6,113 nucleotides of DNA from Actinoplanes liguriensis (GCA_000715855.1 KL571211.1:8328-14440), one strand, 5' to 3'. Counted from the first letter of the stretch, positions 1 through 5,925 are shown. The notes: generated by a model not told the origin, from the letters alone. Program-made: numbers and translations.

Positions 1-213
1 GCTGGTAACCGCCGAGATGCGGCCGGCCGGACCTGGTCGCGCCCGTGTTGAGCTTTCCGGGCGCCGGGCGGGCAACGGCCGTACGCCGAAAGCCGCCGCG
101 GTCAGCGGTGTGTCCCGACGACCTGTCGTGGGTGCGGAGAGTGTGACGTCCGCCCGGTTCGGCACTCGGCCGGGTGATCCGGGCCCGCATCGAAACCTTC
201 GCATTCATTCACC
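1..213. other. Upstream stretch with no supported gene
   Basis: One plus-strand frame stays open from the window edge to 241, but its translation is rich in Arg, Gly, Pro and Ala, has no recognisable motif, and its codons lack the strong third-position C/G bias of the real genes here. The minus strand gives nothing better. A near-palindrome, CACTCGGCCGGGTG at 163-176, is the only small structure seen. The stretch is best read as the upstream region of the GPP34 gene. A short 3' tail of a gene entering from the left cannot be excluded. Confidence 0.45.
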
Positions 214-214
214 C

Positions 215-244
215 TTGTCGCGCGCAAATAGTCGTGCGTAAGGT
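215..244 (+). promoter_or_regulatory. Candidate promoter for the GPP34 gene
   Basis: A -35-like TTGTCG (215-220) and a -10-like TAAGGT (239-244, fitting TANNNT) are separated by 18 bp. Transcription would start near 251, giving a leader of about 39 nt before the ATG at 290. A perfect palindrome lies exactly over the predicted start. This is a consensus match by eye only. Confidence 0.35.
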
Positions 245-248
245 TGTC

Positions 249-266
249 ATGCGTCACCTGACGCAT
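249..266. promoter_or_regulatory. Perfect 18-bp palindrome, putative operator
   Basis: Two perfect 8-bp arms, ATGCGTCA and TGACGCAT, flank a CC centre. With only 2 nt between the arms it would make a poor RNA hairpin, so a binding site for a dimeric repressor is the more natural reading. It covers the predicted transcription start just downstream of the -10 and ends 23 nt before the GPP34 start codon, a classic repressor position. I cannot name the regulator, and none is encoded nearby. Confidence 0.45.
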
Positions 267-289
267 CGACGACCACGAAAGACGGGGGC

Positions 290-1009
290 ATGTCCGGAGC
301 CTTTGACGATCATCATCCCGGCGCCGGGTACGGATACCCGTTCCCACGCGGAGACAGCCGGTGGCCACTGCTCGCCGACGACCTCTTCCGGCTGGCGCAC
401 GACGGGTCCCGGCTCCGCGTCGACCAGGACCTCATCTCGGTCGGACTCGCCTGTGCGCTGCTGGCCGAGCTGGCGGTCACGAACTACCTCACCGTCGACG
501 GCGACGTGCTGATGGTCACCACGCAGCGCCCGCCGCCCGACGCGCTCGCGCATACCGTCCTCACCGAGATCCTGAGCCAGCCCGACCCGGCGCCGGTGCC
601 CGACTGGCTGCGCTACCTGTCCGCCCGCCCGGCGTACGCGTCCGGCCAGTTCTATGCGTACGAGCAGGTCGCCCGCCGCCTGGTCCGGTCCGGCGACCTC
701 GTCGAGATGCCGCGCAAGCGGCTGTTCGGGCCGCCCCGCAGCGGCTACGCGCCGACCGACAACAACAAGGCCTACTGGGCGTGCGCCCGCCTGAACACGG
801 CGGCCGAGCGCGGCTACGACTTCGACGCGTTCGACCAGGTGCTGGTCGGGCTCTGCCTGTCCACCGGCGTCTACCGCCGGGTGTTCAGCAGTCCCGCCCG
901 GGTCATCCAGCGCCTCGGGCACGACAGCCGGCGGACCCGGCCACCGATCCCCACGCTGCTGCGCCACCTCGACCGGCTCGTCGGCAACACCGTCGCGATC
1001 AGCTCCTGA
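290..1009 (+). CDS. GPP34 (GOLPH3-like) family protein
   Basis: This 239-aa protein resembles the bacterial GPP34 family, relatives of eukaryotic GOLPH3/Vps74, which bind phosphoinositides on Golgi membranes. The bacterial role is unsettled. Visible family features are LLADDLFRLAHD near 27-38, GLACALLAELA near 52-62, PPDALAHTVL near 82-91 and a C-terminal DQVLVGLCLSTGVY at about 182-195. The protein has no signal peptide or clear TM segment, so it is probably cytosolic or peripheral. The first ~25 residues are a Gly/His/Pro-rich extension. ATG 290 is chosen because the frame and composition begin there, although a Shine-Dalgarno is weak (GGGGG ends 1 nt before the ATG). A candidate promoter and palindrome lie just upstream. 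Its last 14 codons are duplicated in the spacer downstream. Family assignment is from memory of motifs. Confidence 0.82.
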   Translation: MSGAFDDHHPGAGYGYPFPRGDSRWPLLADDLFRLAHDGSRLRVDQDLISVGLACALLAELAVTNYLTVDGDVLMVTTQRPPPDALAHTVLTEILSQPDPAPVPDWLRYLSARPAYASGQFYAYEQVARRLVRSGDLVEMPRKRLFGPPRSGYAPTDNNKAYWACARLNTAAERGYDFDAFDQVLVGLCLSTGVYRRVFSSPARVIQRLGHDSRRTRPPIPTLLRHLDRLVGNTVAISS

Positions 1010-1068
1010 CCCCCTCGACCGGCTCGTCGGCAACATCATCGCGATCATCTCTCGACCCCCTCGAACGG
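968..1068 (+). repeat. Imperfect 46-bp tandem duplication
   Basis: Copy 1 (968-1013) covers the end of the GPP34 gene including its TGA. Copy 2 (1014-1059) lies in the spacer and differs at about 5 of 46 positions. A 9-base start of a third copy follows at 1060-1068. Each begins CTCGACCGG, or CTCGAACGG in the last. The period is not a multiple of three. In copy 2 the stop is changed (TCCTGA to TCTCGA), and a translation in copy 2's own frame reads LDRLVGNIIAIIS. The third partial copy leads directly into the permease Shine-Dalgarno. Confidence 0.85.
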
Positions 1069-1071
1069 GAG
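1067..1071 (+). promoter_or_regulatory. Ribosome binding site of the permease gene
   Basis: GGGAG lies 7 nt before ATG 1079, which supports that start. The GG overlaps the end of the third, partial repeat unit. Confidence 0.6.
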
Positions 1072-1078
1072 TAATTCC

Positions 1079-2581
1079 ATGTCCCACCATCCCTCTCCGG
1101 CCCGCTCACGCAGGACGATCGAGCAGGCTCTCGCCGCCGGACGCCTCGGCGTGTGGCCGGTGGTCTGCATCGTGATGGCCGCCGCCGCGCCGCTGACCGT
1201 CATCGCCGGCGGCGCCACCACCGGCTGGGCGGTCACCGGCGTCGTCGGCATCCCGGTCGGCTATCTGCTCGTCGCGCTCGTCCTCGCGGTCTTCTCGATC
1301 GGGTACGTCGCGATGTCGCGCCAGGTCGTCAACTCCGGCGCGTTCTACACCTACGTCACCCACGGGCTCGGCCGGGTTCCCGGCGTCGGCGCGTCGGCGG
1401 TGGCCGTGCTTGCCTACAACGCCATGCAGATCGGGCTCTACGGTGGCTTTGGCAAGGTCACCGCCGATTTCGTCGAGGCGCATCTGGGCTGGTCCGGCCC
1501 CTGGTGGCTGTGGGCGCTGGCCGGGTGGGCGGTCGTCGGGCTGCTCGGCGTGCGCCGCGTCGACCTCAACGGCCGGGTCCTGGCCACCCTGCTGATCGGC
1601 GAGATCGCCGTCGCGCTCGTGCTCGCCGCCGTGCACTTCGCGCATCCGGCCGGTGGACGCGTCGACCTCACCGCGATCTCCCCGTCCCAGCTGCTCACCA
1701 CCGGGATCGGCGCGGTGCTGGTCACCGCGATCACCGGATTCGTCGGCTTCGAGGGCACCGCCGTGTTCTCCGAGGAGTCGAAGGATCCGCAGCGGACGGT
1801 CGCCCGGGCCACCTACATCGCGCTGGCCGTCATCGGCGTCCTCTACAGCCTGTGCGCGCTCGCCATGACCGTCGCGGTCGGCCCCGGCGACATCGTGGCC
1901 GCCGCCACCGGCCACGGCACCGAGCTGATCTTCGACCTTGCCGCGCCGTACGTGCCCTCGGCGCTGCTCATCGCCGGGCATCTGCTCCTGATCACCAGCC
2001 TGTTCGCGGCGCTGCTGTCGTTCCACAACACGGCTGCCCGTTACTTCTTCGCACTCGGGCGCGAGGGTGTGCTGCCCCGCGCGCTCGCCCGCACCAGCGT
2101 GCGCAGCCGGTCCCCGCAGATCGCGTCGATCACGCAGACCGTCCTCGCGTGCGTGGTGCTGGGCGTCTACGCGTACGCCGGCTGGGACCCGATGATCAAC
2201 CTGTTCTTCTGGATCACCGTCACCGGCGGCCTCGGCGTGCTCGTCCTCATGCTGATCACCTCCATCGCGGTCGCCGGCTACTTCCTGCGCCCCGCCAACC
2301 GCGCCACCGTCGGCGCCGCCCGCGGCCTGCTCGCCCCGGTGCTGGCCACCACCGCGCTCGGCTGGATCCTGGTCGTCACCCTCCAGCAGTTCCACGTGCT
2401 CCTGGGCGTCGACCCGTCCTCACCGTGGCGCTGGATCTTCCCGGCGGCTTTCGGGGTCACGGCCGTACTGGGGATGGTTTGGGCGCTTTATCTTCGCGCC
2501 GCTCGTCCTGCCGTTTATGCCGCGATCGGTGCCGGCGCCCACCAGACGCTGATCGACGCCACTGCTGGGGGCCGGCGATGA
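1079..2581 (+). CDS. APC-superfamily amino acid/polyamine permease
   Basis: This 500-aa integral membrane protein has a usual length for APC-family secondary transporters, which move amino acids, polyamines or related amines across the plasma membrane with a proton or by exchange. About 12 hydrophobic segments can be drawn, near residues 24-46, 52-76, 86-122, 140-158, 165-188, 205-232, 244-268, 290-316, 347-366, 372-396, 416-436 and 452-472. Diagnostic stretches are AAAAPLTVIAGG in TM1 (34-45), SGAFYTYVTHGLG after TM2 (86-98), GFEGTAVFSEESKDPQRT (223-240) around TM6, and FFALGREGVLP (323-333) after TM8. ATG 1079 has a good GGGAG. The stop overlaps the acetyltransferase start by 4 nt, so the two are probably co-translated. 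Substrate cannot be read from sequence. The last ~45 codons use many more T-ending codons than the rest. Confidence 0.92.
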   Translation: MSHHPSPARSRRTIEQALAAGRLGVWPVVCIVMAAAAPLTVIAGGATTGWAVTGVVGIPVGYLLVALVLAVFSIGYVAMSRQVVNSGAFYTYVTHGLGRVPGVGASAVAVLAYNAMQIGLYGGFGKVTADFVEAHLGWSGPWWLWALAGWAVVGLLGVRRVDLNGRVLATLLIGEIAVALVLAAVHFAHPAGGRVDLTAISPSQLLTTGIGAVLVTAITGFVGFEGTAVFSEESKDPQRTVARATYIALAVIGVLYSLCALAMTVAVGPGDIVAAATGHGTELIFDLAAPYVPSALLIAGHLLLITSLFAALLSFHNTAARYFFALGREGVLPRALARTSVRSRSPQIASITQTVLACVVLGVYAYAGWDPMINLFFWITVTGGLGVLVLMLITSIAVAGYFLRPANRATVGAARGLLAPVLATTALGWILVVTLQQFHVLLGVDPSSPWRWIFPAAFGVTAVLGMVWALYLRAARPAVYAAIGAGAHQTLIDATAGGRR

Positions 2582-3162
2582 GCGCGGCAGAGACGACCAC
2601 CGGCATCCGCCGGGCCACCGCCGGCGACCTGGCCATGGTCACCGGGATCCTGGCCGCCGCGTTCCAGGACGGGGACCTCGCGGACTGGCTCGTCCCTGAC
2701 CCTGGGCTGCGGCGCGGCATCTATCCGCCGTACTTCGGCATGCTTGCCGCGCACGCCGTTACACATGGACGCGTCGATCTCCTCGAGCAGGATGCGTGCG
2801 CTGTCTGGTACGACGATCCGGCGCCCCCGATCGAAGACTACGACCGGCGGCTGGCGTTCATCACCAGGCCCGCGGTGCATCGGTTCCGCGCTCTCGACCA
2901 GGCGATGCAGGAGCACCATCTTTGCCAGCCGCACGCCTACCTGGCGTTTCTCGCCGTTGTTCCCGGGCGTCAATCGCACGGGTACGGGTCGGCGCTGCTT
3001 GCACACGGGCACCTCGGGCTCGATCGGCCGGCCTTTCTGGAGGCGACCGGGCCTCGAAACCGGGCGTTGTACGCACGTCATGGGTATCGGCCGCTCGACC
3101 CGTACCGGATCACCGTGGACGGGCCCCTCCTGCATCCGATGCTGCGGGCCAGAGCCCGATAA
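2578..3162 (+). CDS. GNAT-family N-acetyltransferase
   Basis: This 194-aa cytosolic protein should transfer an acetyl group from acetyl-CoA to an amine. Motif A is clear: LAVVPGRQSHGYGSALL (about 125-141) holds the Q-x-x-G-x-G pyrophosphate-binding loop (Q132, G135, G137) at the end of a beta strand. Motif B is seen in PAFLEATGPRNRALYARHGY (151-170), with Y165 in the position often used as general acid. The N-terminal half (IRRATAGDLAMVTGILAAAFQ) is the usual first strand and helix. The segment between motif A and motif B looks a few residues shorter than in many relatives. The start is fixed by the ATGA overlap with the permease stop and a GGGGG at 2567-2571. Coupling to a transporter suggests the acetylated amine may be the transported compound, an inference only. 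Confidence 0.88.
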   Translation: MSAAETTTGIRRATAGDLAMVTGILAAAFQDGDLADWLVPDPGLRRGIYPPYFGMLAAHAVTHGRVDLLEQDACAVWYDDPAPPIEDYDRRLAFITRPAVHRFRALDQAMQEHHLCQPHAYLAFLAVVPGRQSHGYGSALLAHGHLGLDRPAFLEATGPRNRALYARHGYRPLDPYRITVDGPLLHPMLRARAR

Positions 3163-3244
3163 CGGGTCCGGGCGATGATCGACAGTCCACTGCTGATGGG
3201 CGTCAACGAGATTCAGCACCGGCTCGAACAGACCGGCCAGGTGT
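3163..3244. other. Convergent intergenic gap without clear terminator
   Basis: The acetyltransferase and EcsC genes end facing each other 82 bp apart. Only weak structures are visible: GCCCG at 3154-3158 pairs with CGGGC at 3169-3173 across a 10-nt loop, and two CCGG boxes lie further on. None is followed by a T run, so I do not call an intrinsic terminator. Confidence 0.5.
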
Positions 3245-3250
3245 CTACAC
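3175..3250 (+). pseudogene. Possible remnant of a helix-turn-helix gene
   Basis: An ATG 12 nt after the acetyltransferase stop opens a frame reading MIDSPLLMGVNEIQHRL, then EQTGQVSTRR. The GVNEIQHRL stretch resembles the first helix of small actinobacterial DNA-binding proteins, where it is usually followed by a GVSRQR-type recognition helix. That follow-on is missing here, and from about 3245 the frame is only antisense of the EcsC gene. It could be a decayed 5' end left by a deletion, or chance. The resemblance is from memory. Confidence 0.2.
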
Positions 3251-4279
3251 GGCGTTCGGCTCTTCCTCGCCGGCGGTCACCTCATCAAGCAGGTCGTCGA
3301 TCTCGACCGCCGTCGCATCCACGACCGAGTCGGGCCCCGCAGCCTCGGCCGCCGACGTCCGCGCGGTGATCCACTCCTCCCACGACAGCCCGTGTTTCTC
3401 CGCCAGGTAGCGCGCGCGGTAGAGCCGCGTTGCGTCGTCGATCGCCGAATGCAGCATGGAGAAGCTGAGGCCGGCCGCGAGAATGCCACCGGCGATCGGC
3501 ACGACCTGGGCCAGCCGTGCCTTCGTCAGTCGCAGCCCGAGCAGCTTGAAGATCTGCGAGATCACCTGTACGAGCGGAGCCCTGCCCAACTGGTCCCATG
3601 TCGCGCGACGCATCATCTGCTGGGTGAGGCGGGACAGGCTCGCCAGGGCGGCCGTCTTGCTCGCCGACGACGACGCCATGCTGTAGTTCAGGACGCCCAT
3701 CAGGAACAACTCCTCGCCGGGCTCCTCCGGGTCGTAGCCGTAGTGCACGGCGACCTCCGCCACCGCGCGGCCGAGGAGCGCCAGCGAAGCAACCGTGTCG
3801 GACGCCACCGCCAGGAGAGCGACTCCGGCCGTCGTCCCGCCGCTGACGGTGGTGCTGACCGTTGCCCCGGTGACCATGGCGGAGGCGACGCCGGATTCGA
3901 GGACCCCGAGGAACGGGATGGTCAACCCGGGCCGGCCGCTGTCGAGCTCCTTGAGATCGAGCGACCCGAAGACCGACTCCGCGGCCAGCTCCGGATGTTT
4001 GCTCCGCAGCTTGTCCACACGCTTGTCCAGTGAAGCCGAGCGCACCGCCGGCAGGAAGACCGCCTTGAAACCGCCCTCCAGAGCCTTGCCGATCGCTTCG
4101 TCGCCGACGTCGAAGGCCTTCCCTGCGCCGGGAACCTTCCTGAGCTGCTGACCGGCACGCTTGGTGACCTCGGCGACCTTGCCGGCCACGCGCGCCTGCA
4201 AGCCACTCCGTCGCTTCCGCTCGCTTTCCAGCAGGTCGGTCCAGGCTTTGGTCTCGTACGCGGAAATTGTCTTCTGCAT
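3245..4279 (-). CDS. EcsC family protein
   Basis: This 344-aa protein matches the EcsC family, named after the third gene of the Bacillus ecs transporter locus. Such proteins are widespread without a known reaction, and here no ABC transporter is adjacent. Family-like features are a basic helical N-terminus, the HYGYDPEEPGEELFLMGVL segment (179-197), helical LTQQMMRRATWDQLGRAP (218-235), and a C-terminal VVPIAGGILAAGLSFSMLHSAIDDATRLYRARYLAEKHG (259-297 region). Gly/Ala/Thr-rich hydrophobic stretches near 130-160 and 256-280 suggest membrane association. The tail from 305 is acidic and probably disordered. ATG 4279 is preceded by a strong GAAGGAGA. It is the last gene of the four-gene unit, 17 nt after the 143-aa protein. 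Confidence 0.8.
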   Translation of the reverse strand: MQKTISAYETKAWTDLLESERKRRSGLQARVAGKVAEVTKRAGQQLRKVPGAGKAFDVGDEAIGKALEGGFKAVFLPAVRSASLDKRVDKLRSKHPELAAESVFGSLDLKELDSGRPGLTIPFLGVLESGVASAMVTGATVSTTVSGGTTAGVALLAVASDTVASLALLGRAVAEVAVHYGYDPEEPGEELFLMGVLNYSMASSSASKTAALASLSRLTQQMMRRATWDQLGRAPLVQVISQIFKLLGLRLTKARLAQVVPIAGGILAAGLSFSMLHSAIDDATRLYRARYLAEKHGLSWEEWITARTSAAEAAGPDSVVDATAVEIDDLLDEVTAGEEEPNAV

Positions 4280-4286
4280 TTTTGAT

Positions 4287-4294
4287 TCTCCTTC
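4287..4294 (-). promoter_or_regulatory. Strong Shine-Dalgarno of the EcsC gene
   Basis: Read on the minus strand this is GAAGGAGA. GGAG ends 8 nt before the ATG at 4279. It is the best ribosome binding site in the window and lies entirely in the 17-nt gap after the preceding gene, which fixes the EcsC start and suggests the last gene is translated efficiently on its own. Confidence 0.8.
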
Positions 4295-4296
4295 TG

Positions 4297-4728
4297 TCAG
4301 GCGGTTCGTTTCCGGGCGACTTCCAGACAGGCGTGCAAGGTCTCCAGGGGTACGCGCATCGCACTGGACAGCACGTGATCCGGGCTCGCCTCGCCGCGTT
4401 CCACCAGGTCGTCACGGATCGCGAGCAGTCCGCGGTGGTAGGCGTCGCCGTCGCGCGGCAGTTCGGCGAGAAGGTCCTCGGTGTACCGGCGCGCCATGAT
4501 CTGATGCCCGCCGACGTGGAGCACCTCGTTGAACTCGTCGGTCATGTCGCCGAGATACCGAGCCGCGTGGCGCAGGGTCTCGGCGGTGATCCCGGCCGGC
4601 GCCGGGCCGGTGAGCTCGATGACGAGCCGGCGCGGGCCCACCGGGTAGATCTCGGACTCGGAGTCGTCCCACTCGCCGACCACGTGCAGGTCGGGGGAGC
4701 GCCGTTCGAGATAGGTGTACTTGTTCAC
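4297..4728 (-). CDS. Unrecognised 143-aa cytosolic protein
   Basis: I do not recognise this family. The protein starts VNKYTYLERRSPDLHVVGEW and has no signal peptide, TM segment or metal-binding cluster. Its only Cys is C134. The N-terminal third looks beta-rich (LHVVGEW, YPVGPRRLVIELTG), and from about residue 48 it is helical and charged (AETLRHAARYLGDMTDEFNEVLHVGG, YTEDLLAELPRDGDAYHRGLLAIRDDLVERGE). The GTG at 4728 is chosen over the upstream extension because it overlaps the previous stop as GTGA, and the upstream part of the frame is Arg/Gly/His-rich antisense-type translation. It sits between an exported anchored protein and EcsC, so an adaptor or partner role is possible. That is inference from position only. 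Confidence 0.75.
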   Translation of the reverse strand: MNKYTYLERRSPDLHVVGEWDDSESEIYPVGPRRLVIELTGPAPAGITAETLRHAARYLGDMTDEFNEVLHVGGHQIMARRYTEDLLAELPRDGDAYHRGLLAIRDDLVERGEASPDHVLSSAMRVPLETLHACLEVARKRTA

Positions 4729-5210
4729 CCGGAGATCCCGTCGACGCCGGTGACCTTGACGCTGATCTTGGTCTTGCTGTTCTTCGTGCTCAGTGAGATC
4801 TCGTCCTGGTCGTACTTGGTCCCGGTCAGCTCGAACGTTCCGACGATCGGGCCGCTCTCGTCCCCGGTGACCTGGTAGGTGACCTCCCAGGTGTCGTCCT
4901 CGGAGAGCGCGGGCCCGCCGTAGCCGACCTCCACCTTGATGCTGACGTTGCACCCGGCCGAGCCGAAGCACTGCTTCTTGGTGACCTTCGGCGTCAAGGT
5001 GAGGTCGGTGGCGCTCAGCGCCGGCCCGGGTGCTGTGGTGGTCTCGGCCGGCTCGGGTTGCGCCTGCTCGAGATCCCATGCGCTGGCCGCCTCAGGGGAT
5101 GCGGCGGCTTTCGGCTTGTCCCGGTGGGTGATCGCCAGGGTGCCCAGGATGGTGAGCGCCACCAGGATGACCGCGCCCGCACTGAAGCTGATGACCATCC
5201 GGCTCTTCAT
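4725..5210 (-). CDS. Membrane-anchored exported protein with CFGSAGC motif
   Basis: This 161-aa protein has one N-terminal hydrophobic segment (about 6-28, MVISFSAGAVILVALTILG) after a short basic start, then an Ala/Pro/Glu/Thr-rich linker (32-66) and a compact beta-rich domain (67-160). It is probably anchored with the domain outside. The domain holds the paired cysteines of CFGSAGC (C81, C87), a likely disulphide, followed by alternating strands (VSIKVEVGYGG, TWEVTYQVTGDESG, VGTFELTGTKY, KISVKVTGV). I recall similar small exported domains in actinomycetes without a known function. ATG 5210 is chosen for the ATGA overlap with the DUF4352 stop and because the hydrophobic anchor starts there. 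The frame upstream is a shadow. The stop overlaps the next start by 4 nt. Confidence 0.8.
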   Translation of the reverse strand: MKSRMVISFSAGAVILVALTILGTLAITHRDKPKAAASPEAASAWDLEQAQPEPAETTTAPGPALSATDLTLTPKVTKKQCFGSAGCNVSIKVEVGYGGPALSEDDTWEVTYQVTGDESGPIVGTFELTGTKYDQDEISLSTKNSKTKISVKVTGVDGISG

Positions 5211-5824
5211 CGCAGGGCCACCTTCACACCGCCGGAGAACATCGAGTCGTGCAGCTCGAGGGTGGTGAGCTCGGTGCCCTTCGGGACGTCGAAGACGAGC
5301 TTGCCCTTGACGGTGTTCCCCGGGTTGATCTCGGTGAAGAAGACCTGGCTGTCCTCGTTCGCATAGATCGCCGCGCCGGAGTCCGCCGAGTACTCGACCT
5401 TCTTGGCGTCGTAGGCCTTCTGCACCGAGTCGGCGAAGCTCTGCGCTTCCTTCCCGATGTTCTTCACCTGCACGTCGATCAGGCAGAACTGCCCTTGAGC
5501 CTTCTGCCCGATCAGATCCGACCCGATCCTGCTGACGCCACACTTCACCCCGGTAACGATGAATTCAAACTTCCCATCCCGTACGGCGTCCTTGAGCCCT
5601 GCCGTCTTCTTCGCCTCGGTCTTCTCGGCTTTCGCCGCGCCGCCTGCCGTGGTCGCGACATCAGCCGCCTCGGTGGACGCGTCGTCGCCCCCACCGGAGG
5701 CAACCGCTCCGACACAGGCGACGAGCATCAGCCCGACAAACCCACCAACGATCCAGGGCAACTTGCTCTTCTTCTTGGGGGCCGGCGCGTGAAAGGCCGG
5801 CACGGGCTGCTGAGGAATAGCCAT
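5207..5824 (-). CDS. DUF4352 envelope protein
   Basis: This 205-aa protein starts the minus-strand unit. It has a Pro/Lys-rich cytosolic N-terminus (PQQPVPAFHAPAPKKKSK), one hydrophobic segment at about 23-43, and a low-complexity Ala/Gly/Glu linker to about 78. A domain typical of DUF4352 (telokin-like, immunoglobulin-type fold) follows. Typical marks are GQFCLIDVQVKNIGKEAQSF (111-130) and INPGNTVKGKLVFDVPKGTEL (166-186). The LVAC at 34-37 fits a lipobox, so a lipoprotein is possible, although simple TM anchoring is equally likely. C95 and C114 could form a disulphide. Such domains are usually extracellular and of unknown ligand. ATG 5824 has GGAG 8 nt upstream. A candidate promoter and an inverted repeat precede it. 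Its stop overlaps the next start (ATGA). Confidence 0.85.
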   Translation of the reverse strand: MAIPQQPVPAFHAPAPKKKSKLPWIVGGFVGLMLVACVGAVASGGGDDASTEAADVATTAGGAAKAEKTEAKKTAGLKDAVRDGKFEFIVTGVKCGVSRIGSDLIGQKAQGQFCLIDVQVKNIGKEAQSFADSVQKAYDAKKVEYSADSGAAIYANEDSQVFFTEINPGNTVKGKLVFDVPKGTELTTLELHDSMFSGGVKVALR

Positions 5825-5832
5825 CTGAGGCG

Positions 5833-5836
5833 CTCC
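5833..5836 (-). promoter_or_regulatory. Ribosome binding site of the DUF4352 gene
   Basis: GGAG on the minus strand ends 8 nt before ATG 5824 and supports that start. Confidence 0.6.
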
Positions 5837-5854
5837 GAGGAGTCGAGGAGTTGT

Positions 5855-5873
5855 TCACAGCTTCTCGCTGTGA
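5855..5873. promoter_or_regulatory. Inverted repeat in the minus-strand leader
   Basis: Perfect 7-bp arms TCACAGC (5855-5861) and GCTGTGA (5867-5873) flank a 5-nt centre. The repeat starts where transcription from the 5881-5911 promoter should begin, about 30 nt before the DUF4352 start codon. It can act as an operator or fold as a hairpin at the 5' end of the mRNA. It does not overlap the Shine-Dalgarno, and no T run follows. Confidence 0.5.
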
Positions 5874-5880
5874 CCCTCAG

Positions 5881-5911
5881 AAGGTACCAGACTTTACGTT
5901 GGTAGTGTCAA
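5881..5911 (-). promoter_or_regulatory. Candidate promoter of the four-gene unit
   Basis: On the minus strand a perfect TTGACA (-35, 5906-5911) is followed after 19 bp by TACCTT (-10, 5881-5886, fitting TANNNT), preceded by TGG as a possible extended -10. The spacer is 1-2 bp longer than ideal. The start would fall near 5874, giving a leader of about 50 nt. Confidence 0.5.
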
Positions 5912-5919
5912 CACAAGAT

Positions 5920-5925
5920 TATGAT
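5920..5925 (+). promoter_or_regulatory. Possible -10 box for the HNH gene
   Basis: TATGAT differs from TATAAT at one position and lies in the most AT-rich part of the window. No convincing -35 is found at 16-18 bp spacing, so support is weak. Transcription from here would run through the 5940-5957 hairpin towards the HNH gene. Confidence 0.25.

Noticed and set aside
254..1090. 278-aa frame antisense to the GPP34 gene
   Set aside because: Composition is Val/Gly/Arg-rich without domains, while the opposite strand gives a recognised family with strong codon bias.
1106..2395. Long 429-aa open frame antisense to the permease
   Set aside because: Its translation is Gly/Asp/Arg/His/Gln-rich with no motif, as expected for the antisense of a high-GC gene. 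The plus strand encodes a clear 12-TM permease.
1153..3162. A 669-aa frame apparently fusing a long N-terminal part to the acetyltransferase
   Set aside because: The part before 2578 is an Arg/Ala/His-rich off-frame reading of the permease. The real acetyltransferase starts at the ATGA overlap.
3392..4033. 213-aa frame opposite the EcsC gene
   Set aside because: It is a shadow: no motif and atypical composition, and the minus strand has the EcsC match and a strong Shine-Dalgarno.
4729..5079. Upstream extension of the 143-aa protein to 260 aa
   Set aside because: It is an off-frame reading of the preceding gene, rich in Arg, Gly and His. GTG 4728 overlaps the preceding stop.
5211..5543. Upstream extension of the CFGSAGC protein to a 272-aa product
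   Set aside because: The extension overlaps the DUF4352 gene in another frame and is low-complexity. The ATG at 5210 begins a proper anchor segment and overlaps the previous stop.
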